DNA of 64,000 nucleotides from Hoplostethus atlanticus (Eukaryota > Chordata > Actinopteri > Trachichthyiformes > Trachichthyidae), in NCBI GenBank assembly GCA_034670405.1, contig JAXDDX010000058.1:2334001-2398000 (forward strand), given 5' to 3'. Shown piece by piece: positions 25,241 to 44,839 of this stretch. Position 1 is the stretch's first letter. Each line of letters starts with the position of its first letter. The notes beneath the pieces were generated by a model. The model worked only from the letters and a program-made list of their open reading frames with translations. It did no database searches and was not told the origin of the DNA. The position numbers and the translations under genes were made by a program.

Positions 25241-26617
25241 ATGATGTCTCTACTCTAGCAATTTTTAATTGACAAATAATCATAAGATTTTTTTCAACTA
25301 ATAGAGTTGTCTTAAAAAGAAAAACAAATTTGAATTATTATTTGGTATTAATTATTAATATGTGGTGTTATTAGGTGTTTGTGTGTGTATGAACTAATTT
25401 GTGTCAACTGACCGCTCAACATCTACTGTTAATCAAAGACCATTATGTTACAGGTTTCCCAGGAATAGCTTGTGACTCATTAAAAATGAGTGGAGTAATA
25501 CTATAAAATGTAGTTATACCATAATGTTTGACTAAGACCCCAACCCAGTAAGTCTACTAATTTTCTAAGAAGTTGCACCGTTGTAACTCAGTACTTAGTA
25601 ATTGGCAGTTAAAAGGTCAATCCTATACAGCAGATAATTCCTGTGCAGACGAAACTGATCAACACCTGGGGGTTTGTTTGTTTTTTGGATGTGTGTTTGC
25701 ATATTTTACACTTGGTTACTGCCTAGTACAACAAAGGTACCGCTGAAGAGCTGTATTACTTAATATTGACTGTCATTATCATTCGTGAGCAGAACAAGTG
25801 CTTGCATGTGCCATTGGTGATTTTGGTACCCTTGTATCTTTAAAACACAGTTTTGCTTTCAAGTTCATTGTTTCTACAACTGTCCTTGTTGCCTGTGTTG
25901 GCTTTGTGTCGTGTGCACTTTGAATGTGCCTACCTAAATTGTAGAGGTCTCTTCTATACTTTTAAGAGGTCATGCACACAATGGCTTGGTATAGATCAAA
26001 CCCTGCTGATGAAGCTCTCATGAAAGTTATGATTGCTGATCCAAACTCAAAATATAAGGGGACTGACCTACTTTACCCTGTTGTGTTCTTCAGCAGTGAT
26101 GTGCTCAGCTCCCTGTTGTTTTGTCTGGTATACTGTACTCTTCTGCACCCTTTGGGCTCTTTTTTTTCTTCCACTCTGGTCACTTCCTGCTACCGTCCAT
26201 TTCCAAGAAATGTAATCTGATAGGAGTCTGCGTGTGTCCTGGCCCTCCGGTCTGTATGTGGGTATGGGCTTCTGGTTTTACAGGATTTATGCAATAGGCA
26301 TTTGGAAGCAATTTGGCTGAAATTATCAATGTCAAGGATATTTGAAACAATTAAGCTATTCCTTTTTATTATAGCAAGTAGACAGTTGTGGTTGAAAACA
26401 TATCCAGTGATTTTGTGATTAGAGGCTCAAGAACACAACTGGAGGAAAAGGTTGACTTGACTATGCTGCTCAGTGTTTAGGACCTTTTTAAGATAGTTGT
26501 TGCTTATTGTGGATGGAAGTGGAGTGGAAAAAGTGAGCCATCTCAGTTTTCGTCAATTCTCATTTCTACCTATGTTGTTTGCTTGTTTGTTTGCTATGAT
26601 GGAGTCAGTGGTCAGTA

Positions 26618-26620
<3 letters not shown>

Positions 26621-26652
<32 letters not shown>
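26621..26652. repeat. (GT)n microsatellite
   Basis: Sixteen GT units in the gatad2a first intron. Further GT- and T-rich simple sequence follows to 26,820. Confidence 0.95.
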
Positions 26653-26654
<2 letters not shown>

Positions 26655-29600
26655 GAGAAAGGGCATGTGGTTTTTATTTGTATGTTAGTTTGGATGTGTT
26701 GTGGTTACGTCTGTGGACAAGCATAAGCGAGCATATCAATATGTGTGTGTGTTGTTTTTTTTTTCTTTCTCTTTTTTTTTTTTTACTGTGACTGTCGGTG
26801 TGTGTGTGTGTGTGCGCGCGCGTGCATTCCTGTGTGCTCACGTGCAAAAGTCTGGCTTGCACTTCCTGGGCTTGCTGCTGTTGTCGTTGTCACGTTGCTG
26901 AGGGAGAATCCAGGTGGAGCCACACACAAACATGCAGGCAGTCTGGCAGATTCAGGGTTAAGGGCTTCCATTTTGTTAGGTAACACCCTAATGGTCTGAT
27001 CTGTCAGTGGCATTAAAATGGCAGGGGCTTAACCCTTGGTGTTCAGGACACAGCCAGTAGGGGCACACTATCTAGGCTGGCCCTGCCGATAGTAATGTGG
27101 TGAATGAGCGAGTGAGGGAGGAAGGGAGAGAGGGTACATGAGAGTTAATGAGTGAGGGAGGGAGGGCTACAGGGAAGTAGGGAGGGAGAGTGAGCGAGTG
27201 AGTTAGTGAGAGGGAGAAGACAAGGAAGAGTATTTTGCTGTTGGGTACAGTTCGATTATGGCTCAGCTAGCCACACACGCACTCTACACCCCTTTCCCTC
27301 CCCCAACCATGGCACCTCCTCAGCTGGGTCCCCGCCCCCACTCTTAGCCTGGTGAGCACAGATTAGGGTAGGTAGTCCATTTTTTTCGTCTAGATTATAT
27401 CCCAAAGGAAAATAACTTGCATCAGTGTACTCTTTGTTTGATAGCCTGAATATTTTATTTTGTGCGTAGGCAATGACGTCATCCGTAATACAAAACAGGA
27501 GTAACCTTTTATGATGCATAGTAAGTAATCAACTGGAATATCAGCTATCATCTTGTCATATCTGCCAGTAAATTTGAGCAATTCATTTAACACTAGGGCC
27601 AGGGCCCATTAGCCACATAAGAACAGGAGTTGTCGCTTCATTGTTTTTATTGGGCAGTAATAATCCATAGTTGTATTGCTTATATTGGACAGCATAACTG
27701 TTGTTTTCTCTCTCATTGAACCCCAAGGACTCTGTTGAAAAGCCTCACCATGTTTAAATGGCTGTTAATGTGTTGGCTGGCTGAGTCCAGTCCCAGTGGG
27801 GAGATCATTACAGTGCAGCAGATGAGAGGCTAGCACACTACCTGAAGGGATGAGCCATTGATCTGCTACTCTATGAACTACTGGCCACAATGGGAGACCG
27901 ACTGAGAATAAAACCTGTAGTGTCAGTCCGGGTCATTTCCATCTGGGATTTCCATGTGCTTTCAGGAAGTCCATCTTGTCCTATAATAATAAGGATTTTG
28001 ATGGTAGACTGCTCCTGTTTCTACGTTATTTCACACACACTAGTGTTAGCCTGTACGATCCAAACATGGAAATGCTAATTTATTGATTCTCACAAGCCTG
28101 CTATGAGGCAGTTTCAGTGCAGGGATGCAAATGGCATCTGTTCTGATGGTGATTTAGGAGTATGAAGAATTATTTTCATGAATTTGAATGGACAGTAGAA
28201 GAGAGCTTCTCCCCCTTTCTTCTTTCCAGCTAAGCTCTGCTCTGCCCTTAGGCCTTATTATTCTGAAGGAAAGGAGGGGGACATGTATCTACTCTTCCTC
28301 CATAGTCTCTTGAGAGAACATGCACAGATCAGTAATCACAAGCTGTCTCTTCTGCTCTCTCTCTCTCTCTCTTTTCCTAGCTATAATGCAGTTGTATGTT
28401 AAAGTGATGTATCTTTATGAGACTTAATAGTTATGATATCTTGCAATGAGCTCTATAATGTAGGGCTGCATGCTTGTTTAGTATATCACCAGCATTGTGC
28501 CAGTGTATGGATGTAAATGTCTAATAAGGGCTGTGTACATGTTTACCATCGTGCCAACTATCCAGTAAGATGAGAGCTGTGTGGGTTACTGTGTTTTCAT
28601 GCACATTTCTAGGCTCTATCAAATAGTCTTTTAGAGCCATTGTAGCAGTGTGATTCTTATCCTAATTCAGTTTGCCACTCTCTATATGTCACCTTTTGCA
28701 AACATGCCAACACCCCCCTCTTTATTGCAAATGGACTGTCAACTCTGACTTGGATTGTCACCCTCGTCCCTTTCTAGGCCATGGGCTACGTGAGGTAGTG
28801 TGAATCAGAGAGCTGTAATGTGACAAGGCTGGCTGGCTTGTTGGTCTGAAATGGATACTGGAGTAGGATCAGGGCCTGTCAAGCCTTATTGAGCATGGAC
28901 TGCTGATCCAGGATCTTGTACCAGGTCCCCTTGATCGTCTTTTTTTATTAGGTGAAGGACAGAACTAATTCTAGAACAGCACTGCTACTCAGAGGGGTGC
29001 TAAATCCCAGGCTCTAAGGTGTGGGCTACCAGCTCCTTCTAGGCATCCCCTGGTGCTGATGGATGTGCTGATGGACAAGCCACACTTAGTGGTGAGTTTG
29101 TTGTATCAGTTTTGGCAGGCATTACAGGCTGGATGGGTGAAGCTGGAGCTACATTGGAACTGTAAGGAATGCCAGTAGCACTGATGCTCAGTTGACTGCC
29201 TGCTCATAAAGTACAAATTCCCGATGCTTTCCAAGGACTATATTTAGGCAGAGAAAGTAAAGCCCAGTCTTTATCATAACATGTTTTCATTGTAGGACCT
29301 GTGTTGTATCTACTTGTCCCTCCTGCATCTCCTGCCATCACCTATACTCTGAGCTGTCTCTCAGTGCAACACTATCTCAGCTTCTGACAGCTTGAAGTAT
29401 TGATGTCATGTTCATATCCATCCCTCTCATGTGTCACTGTGAATGGCAAGGCTTGTATTCAGATGGCTAGGCTCCTGTGTAGCTATGATGCCTTCTCCAG
29501 TGGAGTCACCTGCATGTTTTTCATCTCCACATGTCCAATAGCTCCGTGTGAGTCTCTTACATCTCTTAACCCAGAGGTTGTGAATGACATATCACAGAAC

Positions 29601-29937
29601 AGGCATTTGGTGGTCGAAAATGGGCTCCAATGAGTGGGGTGCTTCATTGGAGGCTAAGTGAGACAATTGAGGACGGGCACACTCATCGTTCTCACTCACC
29701 ACCACCACCACAAACTCCTCCACTGTTGCTTAGCAGCGGGGCATAGAGCACATTGAATGTTGCATCTTCATGATGCCATCCATCTCTTCTGGGACAACAC
29801 GAGCCATGCGCCTGGAGACCTGAATACACATGCACACTCTCCCTCTTAACCAAGGAGAGTCCCTTGGAGGACTACACTAGGTGTCATCAGCAGGGAAGCT
29901 GGCAACCATTGCAGCCCTGGACATATACTTATAGTCA

Positions 29938-29972
29938 TTTTGTACCATGACAGGGGAACTCATGGTACAAAA
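29938..29972. other. Perfect inverted repeat (13-bp arms, 9-nt loop)
   Basis: Arms TTTTGTACCATGA (29938-29950) and TCATGGTACAAAA (29960-29972) are exact reverse complements separated by 9 nt. The pairing does not extend beyond the arms. It lies in the gatad2a intron; function unknown. Confidence 0.7.
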
Positions 29973-30158
29973 CGGTCATGGTTCTCACAGTCATGTAAGG
30001 TAAGCTATGATTTCTGAAGCACTGTATGTAGTATAGGGGAACGTACGCAAATATACCCACACAAGCTGTCGTCCCTTGCAGATAAATGGCCTTTGTGTCT
30101 AGGGATGGTACAGCAGGGCACATCTGTCCTTGTTATGTACCAGAGCAGGGTGTCTCTG

Positions 30159-30160
<2 letters not shown>

Positions 30161-30216
<56 letters not shown>
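30161..30216. repeat. (CA)n microsatellite
   Basis: About 28 uninterrupted CA units in the gatad2a first intron. Confidence 0.97.
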
Positions 30217-30220
<4 letters not shown>

Positions 30221-31461
30221 TGAAAAACATGCAGGAGACTCAACTGGAGAAGGCATCATAGCTACACAGGAGCCTATCTGAGCCTAGCCATCTGGGCTTC
30301 CTTACTGTACTATCAGCACCCACACACTCACATACACAGACACACAGAGCTGGATAATTTGGATGTGTTGGGTGGTTTAGTTATTGCTAAGCTGCATATG
30401 ATCAGGACTAATTCTTACTGCAGATACTGATTTGGAGAAGATGCGGTAAAGCGGTTTTCATCTGCTCCTTATATTGCGGTTATTATGGTGCTCGGCTTTT
30501 CAGATTACAAACTCCCCATGGTGAATGGCAAGATTAGGTAGGTTTATCAATCTTTGGAGGCCTAATGGATGGCAGAGCAGATGTTTTAAAGTAATGTTTT
30601 TCTTAGTACGAATATTGAAATAATGGGAATCTTCATTTAAGAATATCAAATATCAGGAAGGGTTGGTTTTGGATGACCGGCTTTTTATATCTCCCAGTGA
30701 GTGGTGAGCTTTGACCTCCCATAGAAGTTAGTCATGTCAATGATGCTGCCAGTCTCCTGTTGTCTGGCAGAATGTCTTTTGGAATGTCCGGTGACGGCAT
30801 CATTTTCTCTTCCTTCCTCCCTCTGTGTGTTGGAGGCGTCTGTGGCCTTCCCGTCTCTCTCCCTTCCCTGTGCTATTCTGTCTCTCCAGGGGTTAAACCT
30901 GCTCCAGCCTTCTCTCAACCGAAGACCAGTTTAAACCGGTTTTCAGGGAAGTGCTTTGTGTCTCTCATGGAATCTTGGGAAGGGTCATGTGACGCTGTGA
31001 TGAACACTGTGATGAACGCTGTGATGATGTCACGGTGGACTAGAGACCTTGAGTCAGGTTTCTGAATAAGAAAAGGTCTGATCTGAATACGTTTTTCTGG
31101 AAAGAATCAGCCTCTTTGTATGTAACTAAGTTTGTAAATAAAGTTTGTTGAAGAAAAAAAGCATCCTGGAGGAGCATGCCAGAGGCGGTTGGTACGTTGA
31201 ACCAATAAGCCCCCGGAGAAGTGTCATGTGACACTTCCGGCACGCCAGGGGCGTTTCCGGCAGGCCAGAGGCTTGGCAGTTCAGGGACTTTTCTCTGGCG
31301 TTGCAGCTGGATACCATAGGAAATCTTAACGTGTGTGTGCGTGCGTGTGTGTGTGTGTGTAAATTCGTGCACATTCACATATGTATGAATGCTCTGCGGT
31401 AGACTCAGCCAAAAAGATCAATTAGGTTATGATATTTGAATTTTTAAAGGCGTACCAATGG

Positions 31462-31890
31462 ATGGTCACTTTATTAGGTGCATCCCCCTTTGCCTGGAGA
31501 ACAGCCTGAATTATTCGAGGCAGGGATTCAACAAGGAGTTGGAAACATTCCACAAGATCTTGGTCCATGTTGACTCGATGGCATCACACATTCCCGCAGA
31601 TTCTTTAGTGGCACATTCATGCTGCGAACATCCTGTTCCACCTCATCCCAAATGTGCTCTATTGGGCTGAGATCTGGGGACTGTGCAGGCCATTGGAGTG
31701 ACCTAAAGTTCCTGTCATGTTCCTGGACCTATATTGAAATGATGCGTGCTTTGTAACAGCTCATTATCCTGCTAGAAGTATTAATTTGAAACATGGTAGA
31801 CTAAAGGGCCTAATATGTGCCAAGAAAATATTCCCCACACCATTACACCACCACCACCACCAGCCTGTATCGTTGACACCAGACATTCCT
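31462..31890 (-). mobile_element. Tc1/mariner-type element, terminal fragment
   Basis: Read on the minus strand at about 31,680-31,550 this encodes SPDLSPIEHIWDEVEQDV, the hallmark C-terminal block of Tc1-like transposases. The plus-strand text opens with TCACTTTATTAGGTGCA, a terminal sequence typical of a common fish Tc1-like family. Only the C-terminal end survives, and a second break lies near 31,740. Confidence 0.8.
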
Positions 31891-31924
31891 GCCAGCTCTG
31901 CCGGCCTCAGCATTGACTATGCCT

Positions 31925-32235
31925 CTTCCTCCTGCGTAAGGCTTAGCCTTATTCAATTCAAAGTACTCCATAGGATTCATTTTAGCAAATTTAGATTATC
32001 GACGATGTATCCAAACCTCTCATCTGTGTGATAAATGCTCTTAGGCACCAGCTGACTGTGGCACATATGTTCTGGCCATGCCCAAGGTTGGTGAAATACT
32101 GGAATATTATTATTTACATTAGAATGAATCCAAAAAAAACAATCAAACAATCTTAAATAAGGTAATCATAAATTATTAATTATAAATTATTATTATAAGT
32201 CCCCCTGCATAAATAAAGGATAAATAAAAAATGGC
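31925..32235 (+). mobile_element. L1-like LINE ORF2 C-terminal fragment
   Basis: The plus strand encodes KVLHRIHFSKFRLSTMYPN, then, after a stop and a frame change, HMFWPCPRLVKYWN. This is the pattern of the extreme C-terminus of L1-clade ORF2 proteins, including the zinc-knuckle-like region. It is followed by an AATAAA-rich tail. Inactive fragment abutting the Tc1 piece. Confidence 0.7.
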
Positions 32236-32293
32236 AACATTGTGTGAGTCTGTTCTTAATAAAATAAAGTCCAACTGGCATTGTGGCATAGAG

Positions 32294-32650
32294 TCAAACT
32301 GTAGTACTTCGTACCTGTTTTAGTAAAAAAAAAACCTGAACAACACTTTGGCACTTTTTTGTCATCAAACAGTACTGCCAGCCTTGTGGCCTAGAGAGTG
32401 AGACGTGCCAAACCGTGGTCCTTTTCAAGATAGATTGAAGTGCAAAGATTTCTTTTTCTGGCTTTAGTTGTGCTCGTGGAGGTGTGAGAATGTTCCCACT
32501 GGCACTAAACACTGAAGGAACACCAGTTGCAGGTGCATAGAAGCCTGCGTGCAACCCTGGAAAGGGTTCACGATATTCACGATATTCACGATAATGGAAA
32601 TTCACCACGATAAAGTTATCTTGAGTGAACCAGGCGGGTTGATGTTGACT
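32294..32650 (-). mobile_element. Second hAT transposase C-terminal remnant
   Basis: A 201-codon minus-strand frame (32899-32294) contains YAPATGVPSVFSASGNILTP followed by PRAQLKPEK. This matches the hAT dimerisation region (family pattern: P-A-T-S-V-P-S-E-R-V-F-S-A-A-G-N-I). The glutamate-arginine pair before VFS is lost. The upstream part of the frame, with tandem YTQQ-like and HYREYREYRE repeats, is not recognisable transposase and reflects short tandem duplications. Termini and target duplication were not found. Confidence 0.65.
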
Positions 32651-33545
32651 TTGTCTCCCTGTATCTGCGAGACATGTATGTGTGAGTAATATGAATGTAT
32701 AGGTACATATTTGTACTTGTTGAGTATAAATCCTACGTTGGTGTATTTGTTGAGTATAAATCCTAAGTTGGTGTACTTGATGCAAATGTTTGCACAGTGT
32801 TGGTGCTATTTTTCTGCTGTGTAATAGGTTTTCCCAGAAATCTAAGTGGGTCTCTTCATCCTGTGCTATTACTGTAACGACTGGGATTTGGGTCAGCATC
32901 TGGGACGCTGGCAGTAGGACAGGAGACGCCTATACACCTCAGGGTTGTCCCTTTTTACAGCTGGAAATACTAGCTCAATAGAACTCTGGGTACATTTTCA
33001 TGTAGACAATACTCTACAATACTGTGAATAATCAGATTATGGTGATAGTTAAATTAAAGCATTTGAAAGTTTTGAAGTAATGCGATTTCCCTTTTAAAAA
33101 CTAGGATTTACATGGATTTACTCGCTAGCTGAGTTCTGTTATTCAGCGAGGGATGTGATGCAATGAAATCCAGCCAGCTTCTCAATATCAGGCTAAAAAT
33201 TTAACGTTTGTCAGACCTTTTTTTATTCTTTTTGTTTTGTAGTTTGACAGTTGCGGTAGTCAGTATTGCCTTAATCAGGTTTAGAGCAGATTATTAGAAT
33301 ACATGTAAACCTACCCACTATCCCATTTGCTGGTGCTTTATGCATGTAATGATACAATATTCCTCTATAGTGAAGTTACTCCTAGATCCATGGTATGACC
33401 CACATTCTGCACCCCACTGTCTGTGGCCATGCATATGCATAGAGTTTAACTGAGTGTTTTGTGCGTGTTTTCAATATCTTTATTTTTATTTTTTTAACTT
33501 AATGTATTCTTCACCCTCTTCCCTCTCCCCAGGGAGAGAGCAGCC

Positions 33546-41168
<7,623 letters not shown>

Positions 41169-42926
41169 TACAACCTTATTCTCTACTCCCACCATAACTA
41201 TCACCCCTCTCATTATTAATAATATCAATAATAGTCATTCTTGTTATCAATCTAACAACGAACTCTGCCTCCTGCCAAAACGATGCTGGGGATAATCTAC
41301 TTTTTGACCAATGTTTTCGGGGAAAAAAAATAAAATAAGCCAAGCCTCTCCACCTCTTCCTTTGCTCTTTCTGCTGCCATCTTTCTTTCCTTGCCTGAGC
41401 CCTTCATCCCAGTTTGGAGTTGTGCTGCGGCAGCCTGGGTTTCTGGGATACAAGGATTACGTCCCGTAGAATTTGGGTAACTGGAAGGGTGGGGCTGACA
41501 TGGACATATACCGTTTAAAACTTTTCCAGCGATGTTGCCTCTCCCTCCCAGTATGTCAGTTGAACTTCAAGTTTGCACCAAGAGGGAGTTGTCACTAAAT
41601 CACTGTCCTCCCCTGCCTCTGGTTTAGGCAGGGAGAAAGTCACCGTCATACACCATAAAAAAATCGCCTTACTTCCTACCCCTCTCCAGTCAGACTCATT
41701 CCCATGTGGTGGCAGGACCGAACTTAACTGAAGACCTCATTGCAGGGATTGTGGTTGAGCTTCAAGGACCATCCACGAAATACTAAGAACTGCTTCAGCT
41801 TTGCAAAAATGAATATAAGAAAAAAAAGGACTGTAAAAAAAAAAAAAAAAAAAAAATCTGTATCTGCACACAGACTGCCTCTTCTCTCTAACCTATAGCG
41901 TGTATAGTAGAGAAGTGGATGTGGTGTGTTGGATTATTTTGTAAGGCTGAATGTTAGGATTTTGTCTTTCTTCTGTAAGTCATATACTGTGTTTGAGATA
42001 TTGTGCTCCCTGATATTTTGGAAGTGGCCTCTTGTTGAGGCCTGAATTTACAGGCTAATGTTACTGTTGAGGTGGTTTTACATCTGCTGGGTTCCGTGTT
42101 GTGGCCTACTTTTAAAGACTTTGTTTTTTCTAAAATGAAGAGGAAAAAAACAGATTAAGGTTTCACTGACTAATGTCAAAAACACGGACCGTATGTTTGG
42201 AGGACTATTCTTCTTGAATATTGTAAAAACCTTCCAAAGAACTAGTGGAGCCCAAATGGAATCCCTTCTGCTAGAAGGTTTCTAGTTTATTTGAACCCTC
42301 TCTGAATATAAAGATGAATTCATGCTGAGCAGAGGGGGTGTAAGGAATGTCATATTTTATGACATTGTTTTGCTTTTAGTCATAGGTTGTGGTGCATTAT
42401 TTTTCTTCGATAGACAAACTCTGTCTCTGGGTTTATTTATAGGGTCATGTTAGTTAACATACGCTTATGCCCTAAGTTTGAATGGATCTTCACTTAAGAT
42501 TTGTTTTTCTTGTGTGTCCAGTGGCTCCTACACACCCTTTAATTGGTCTAAAAGAAGCTGGACAGCTTTCAGAATGTAGTTATGCAAAATCCCCTATAGC
42601 AACACATTACATGAATTTCTTAGTCTTTCTTTTACATTGACGTGTGTATGATTTGTGTCAGGTCCTTGAAATGAGCTATCTATGCCTTTCAGGTGAGTTG
42701 TAGTGCATTTTTATAAGGTTGCAGCAGCACAGGATAAGCTAGTGGTGAAATGCAATATCTCCTATGAAACCGTGACATGCCCTATGCTTATGGAACTTCC
42801 TTATTTAAGAACCAAGTACTGTGTTCTTAATTTGAGTTCTGATGTCATTGAGGTGGTCCAGTTACTTTAATCCAACCAGTTTCATTCTGCAGTGACTTTA
42901 CCCACACATTTCTGTGGCCTAGAAGA

Positions 42927-42932
42927 AATAAA
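42927..42932 (+). terminator. gatad2a: Proximal candidate poly(A) signal of gatad2a
   Basis: AATAAA within AGAAGAAATAAAAGTAGGC, 1.76 kb after the stop codon; alternative to the distal site. Confidence 0.4.
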
Positions 42933-43910
42933 AGTAGGCAAATTGCAAATGATAAAATGGTAATGTATTGAATTTAAGTAGTAAATCCAGTTCTTACATG
43001 GACACTTTTTTTTAAAACTCCCCTTTCTTCTCAAGTGTCTGATGGTTTGGCAGCAGTACACACGTGTCCGAACTCCACAGATAAAACCAGTCGTACTAAC
43101 CAAGGATGTTGCTGGTTCAAAGTTGTGCATTCTTACAAAGCCTACTGGTACATTGAGTAGGCCAAGCACCCATCGGCAATTAATTTCTCGTCGCACCAAT
43201 ATATTTTCCATCTCTTTACATTCAAGCAATATTGGTGATCATCACCCATCGTTTTGTAACCACAAACTTGGAGTCTTATTTCCCTATCACCCCATTTTTT
43301 TATTTCATTATACATTCATGATGTGATACTAAACAGATGCAATACAAATATTTGAGACTTGTTGAACCACAGTGCACTCTTCAGACCAGAGCTCACTGGT
43401 ATCACTGCTATCAGGCTTTGTACTAAAAGGTAGTGCACTGTATTGGGTAATTGGGTGCCATTTGTGGTTTAGCCCTTTTAATCTTTTTCCTAGTCCTGGG
43501 GTGTATAGCAATACACCTGGGTTACATTCAGGATGGTGCAACATTTTATTCAATTGCTGATTTTAAATATGAGACTGCTCAAGATTATGCATTTCTGTCT
43601 GAAAGTAGCATTGAGAAATACTCCAGGTTATCTGTACATTCCAGACGGGCTGAAAGTAGCAACCCGAGTCTTGTGGATGCGATATAAGCAACCTGGAATC
43701 AGCTCACAATGTTGTGCCCTGCTAAATGTAACCCTGTGCTGTCCTGACTACTGCCTGCTGCTGCTGCTGCTGCTGTGTGACAACAAGAACACCATTCCGT
43801 TTCCTTGGGGGTCGTAGCACTGTTGAATGCAATGCAGCCCAAGTGGAAAAGAAAACAATGTACAAGAAATATTCGTTTGTTTTGGATTTTTTTCTGCTCT
43901 ATCAAGTAAT

Positions 43911-43916
43911 AATAAA
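43911..43916 (+). terminator. gatad2a: Distal candidate poly(A) signal of gatad2a
   Basis: AATAAA followed by T- and GT-containing sequence, 2.74 kb after the stop codon. It lies about 160 bp from a minus-strand AATAAA that could serve TSSK6. Confidence 0.5.
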
Positions 43917-44074
43917 ACTAATTTTAACCCCTCTCTCGTGGCTGTCTCGTTCTGTACACCTTCCGCCCGCAGTTGGTAACATTTGTCCGTTTGCCTTTGA
44001 GACGCACACAGATACACACAGCTTTGTATATCCAGTTACACTGGAATCATACATAGCATCTGCACAGCATAATG

Positions 44075-44291
44075 TTTATTGACACCAAATGTTTGTTTCT
44101 GCGTGTCTTTCCCCCCCCCCCCCCCCCCCCGTTTACGTGGTCCAAAGAGGCACCGATCTCTAGGGACTGAAATCCAACTTGTACCCTACATTTTCTGAAG
44201 TGGTTTGAAGACTGCAAATGTCTTCTCCGCCGATTTGGATAACTATCTATTGGTCGCACTGTCAAACGTCTTGAGTGTGGAGTGCTTTATT
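44075..44291 (-). terminator. tssk6: Candidate poly(A) signals of tssk6
   Basis: Two minus-strand AATAAA motifs, at 44291-44286 and 44080-44075, lie 550 and 760 nt past the tssk6 stop codon. Which one is used cannot be told from sequence. Confidence 0.4.
44111..44130. repeat. Poly(C) run
   Basis: Twenty consecutive C residues lie between the gatad2a and tssk6 3' ends. Length is prone to sequencing error. Confidence 0.9.
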
Positions 44292-44448
44292 TCTCTAACC
44301 AAAAAGACTGACTGTATAGTAAGCCTGTAGAACGATGCTATACAGCAAAACTACAAGTTCCTTTAGGAATATTATAGGAGGTGAAAATGCCATCATCTGG
44401 ATGTCACTGTAAACATTATAAACTGAGTACCAAACAGACCAAATTTAA

Positions 44449-44485
44449 GAGAGACACCAAACTTGGTGCTGGTTTGGTGTCTCTC
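44449..44485. other. Perfect hairpin (14-bp arms, 9-nt loop) downstream of tssk6
   Basis: GAGAGACACCAAAC (44449-44462) and GTTTGGTGTCTCTC (44472-44485) are exact reverse complements with a 9-nt loop. If the tssk6 3' UTR runs to the AATAAA at 44291, the stem would lie in that UTR. Confidence 0.7.
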
Positions 44486-44839
44486 AGCACTCATATGGCC
44501 TTCTCTAGACAGTAACGCGTGTGCGAGTTGTGCAGCCTCGGTCATTTTAGTTGATCTACAGATGTAAACTAATGAACATTATCATGGGGGTGAGAAAACG
44601 TACTCCACAGGTTTGTTGTCTGGGCTGGTGGACACTTCTCTGCGCCTGACAGTAACTAACCCTGAGCTCAACACACTGACCTACAGTTTTAGTGCGGAGA
44701 TTTCCATTCTATTGGCTGCTAATTCAGCTGATGCATCAATTATTTCCTATCATAAATAATGTAGCGTCCAGCAATCACACAATGTATTTTGATTTGCCAG
44801 CCACGCATTCAGGCCTACAGCTTGAGCAGTTTTACTGAG

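Larger units (their letters stand above)
17053..33532 (+). other. gatad2a: Long first intron of gatad2a (about 16.5 kb)
   Basis: The intron is bounded by the GTAAGT donor at 17053 and a polypyrimidine-AG acceptor ending at 33532. Apart from the transposon pieces and microsatellites listed separately, I see no coding exon in it. Stretches 17,100-20,000, 25,250-30,100 and 32,900-33,500 hold only unrecognised sequence. GCTAGC-rich tracts near 17,160-17,530 and 17,710 are short palindromic runs of no clear function. Confidence 0.55.
41169..43930 (+). other. gatad2a: gatad2a 3' UTR
   Basis: About 2.7 kb of non-coding sequence follows the stop codon. It contains an A-tract at 41835-41856 and two usable poly(A) signals (42927 and 43911). 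Short reading frames inside are chance. The region 43,370-43,480 (GTAGTGCACTGTATTGGGTA) resembles a dispersed fish repeat. Confidence 0.65.

Noticed and set aside
43370..43480. GTAGTGCACTGTATTGGGTAATTGGGTGCCATT-like stretch (split here at 43,430-43,463)
   Set aside because: It resembles a repeat I associate with salmonid genomes, but the match is too weak to name a family or to assign the species.
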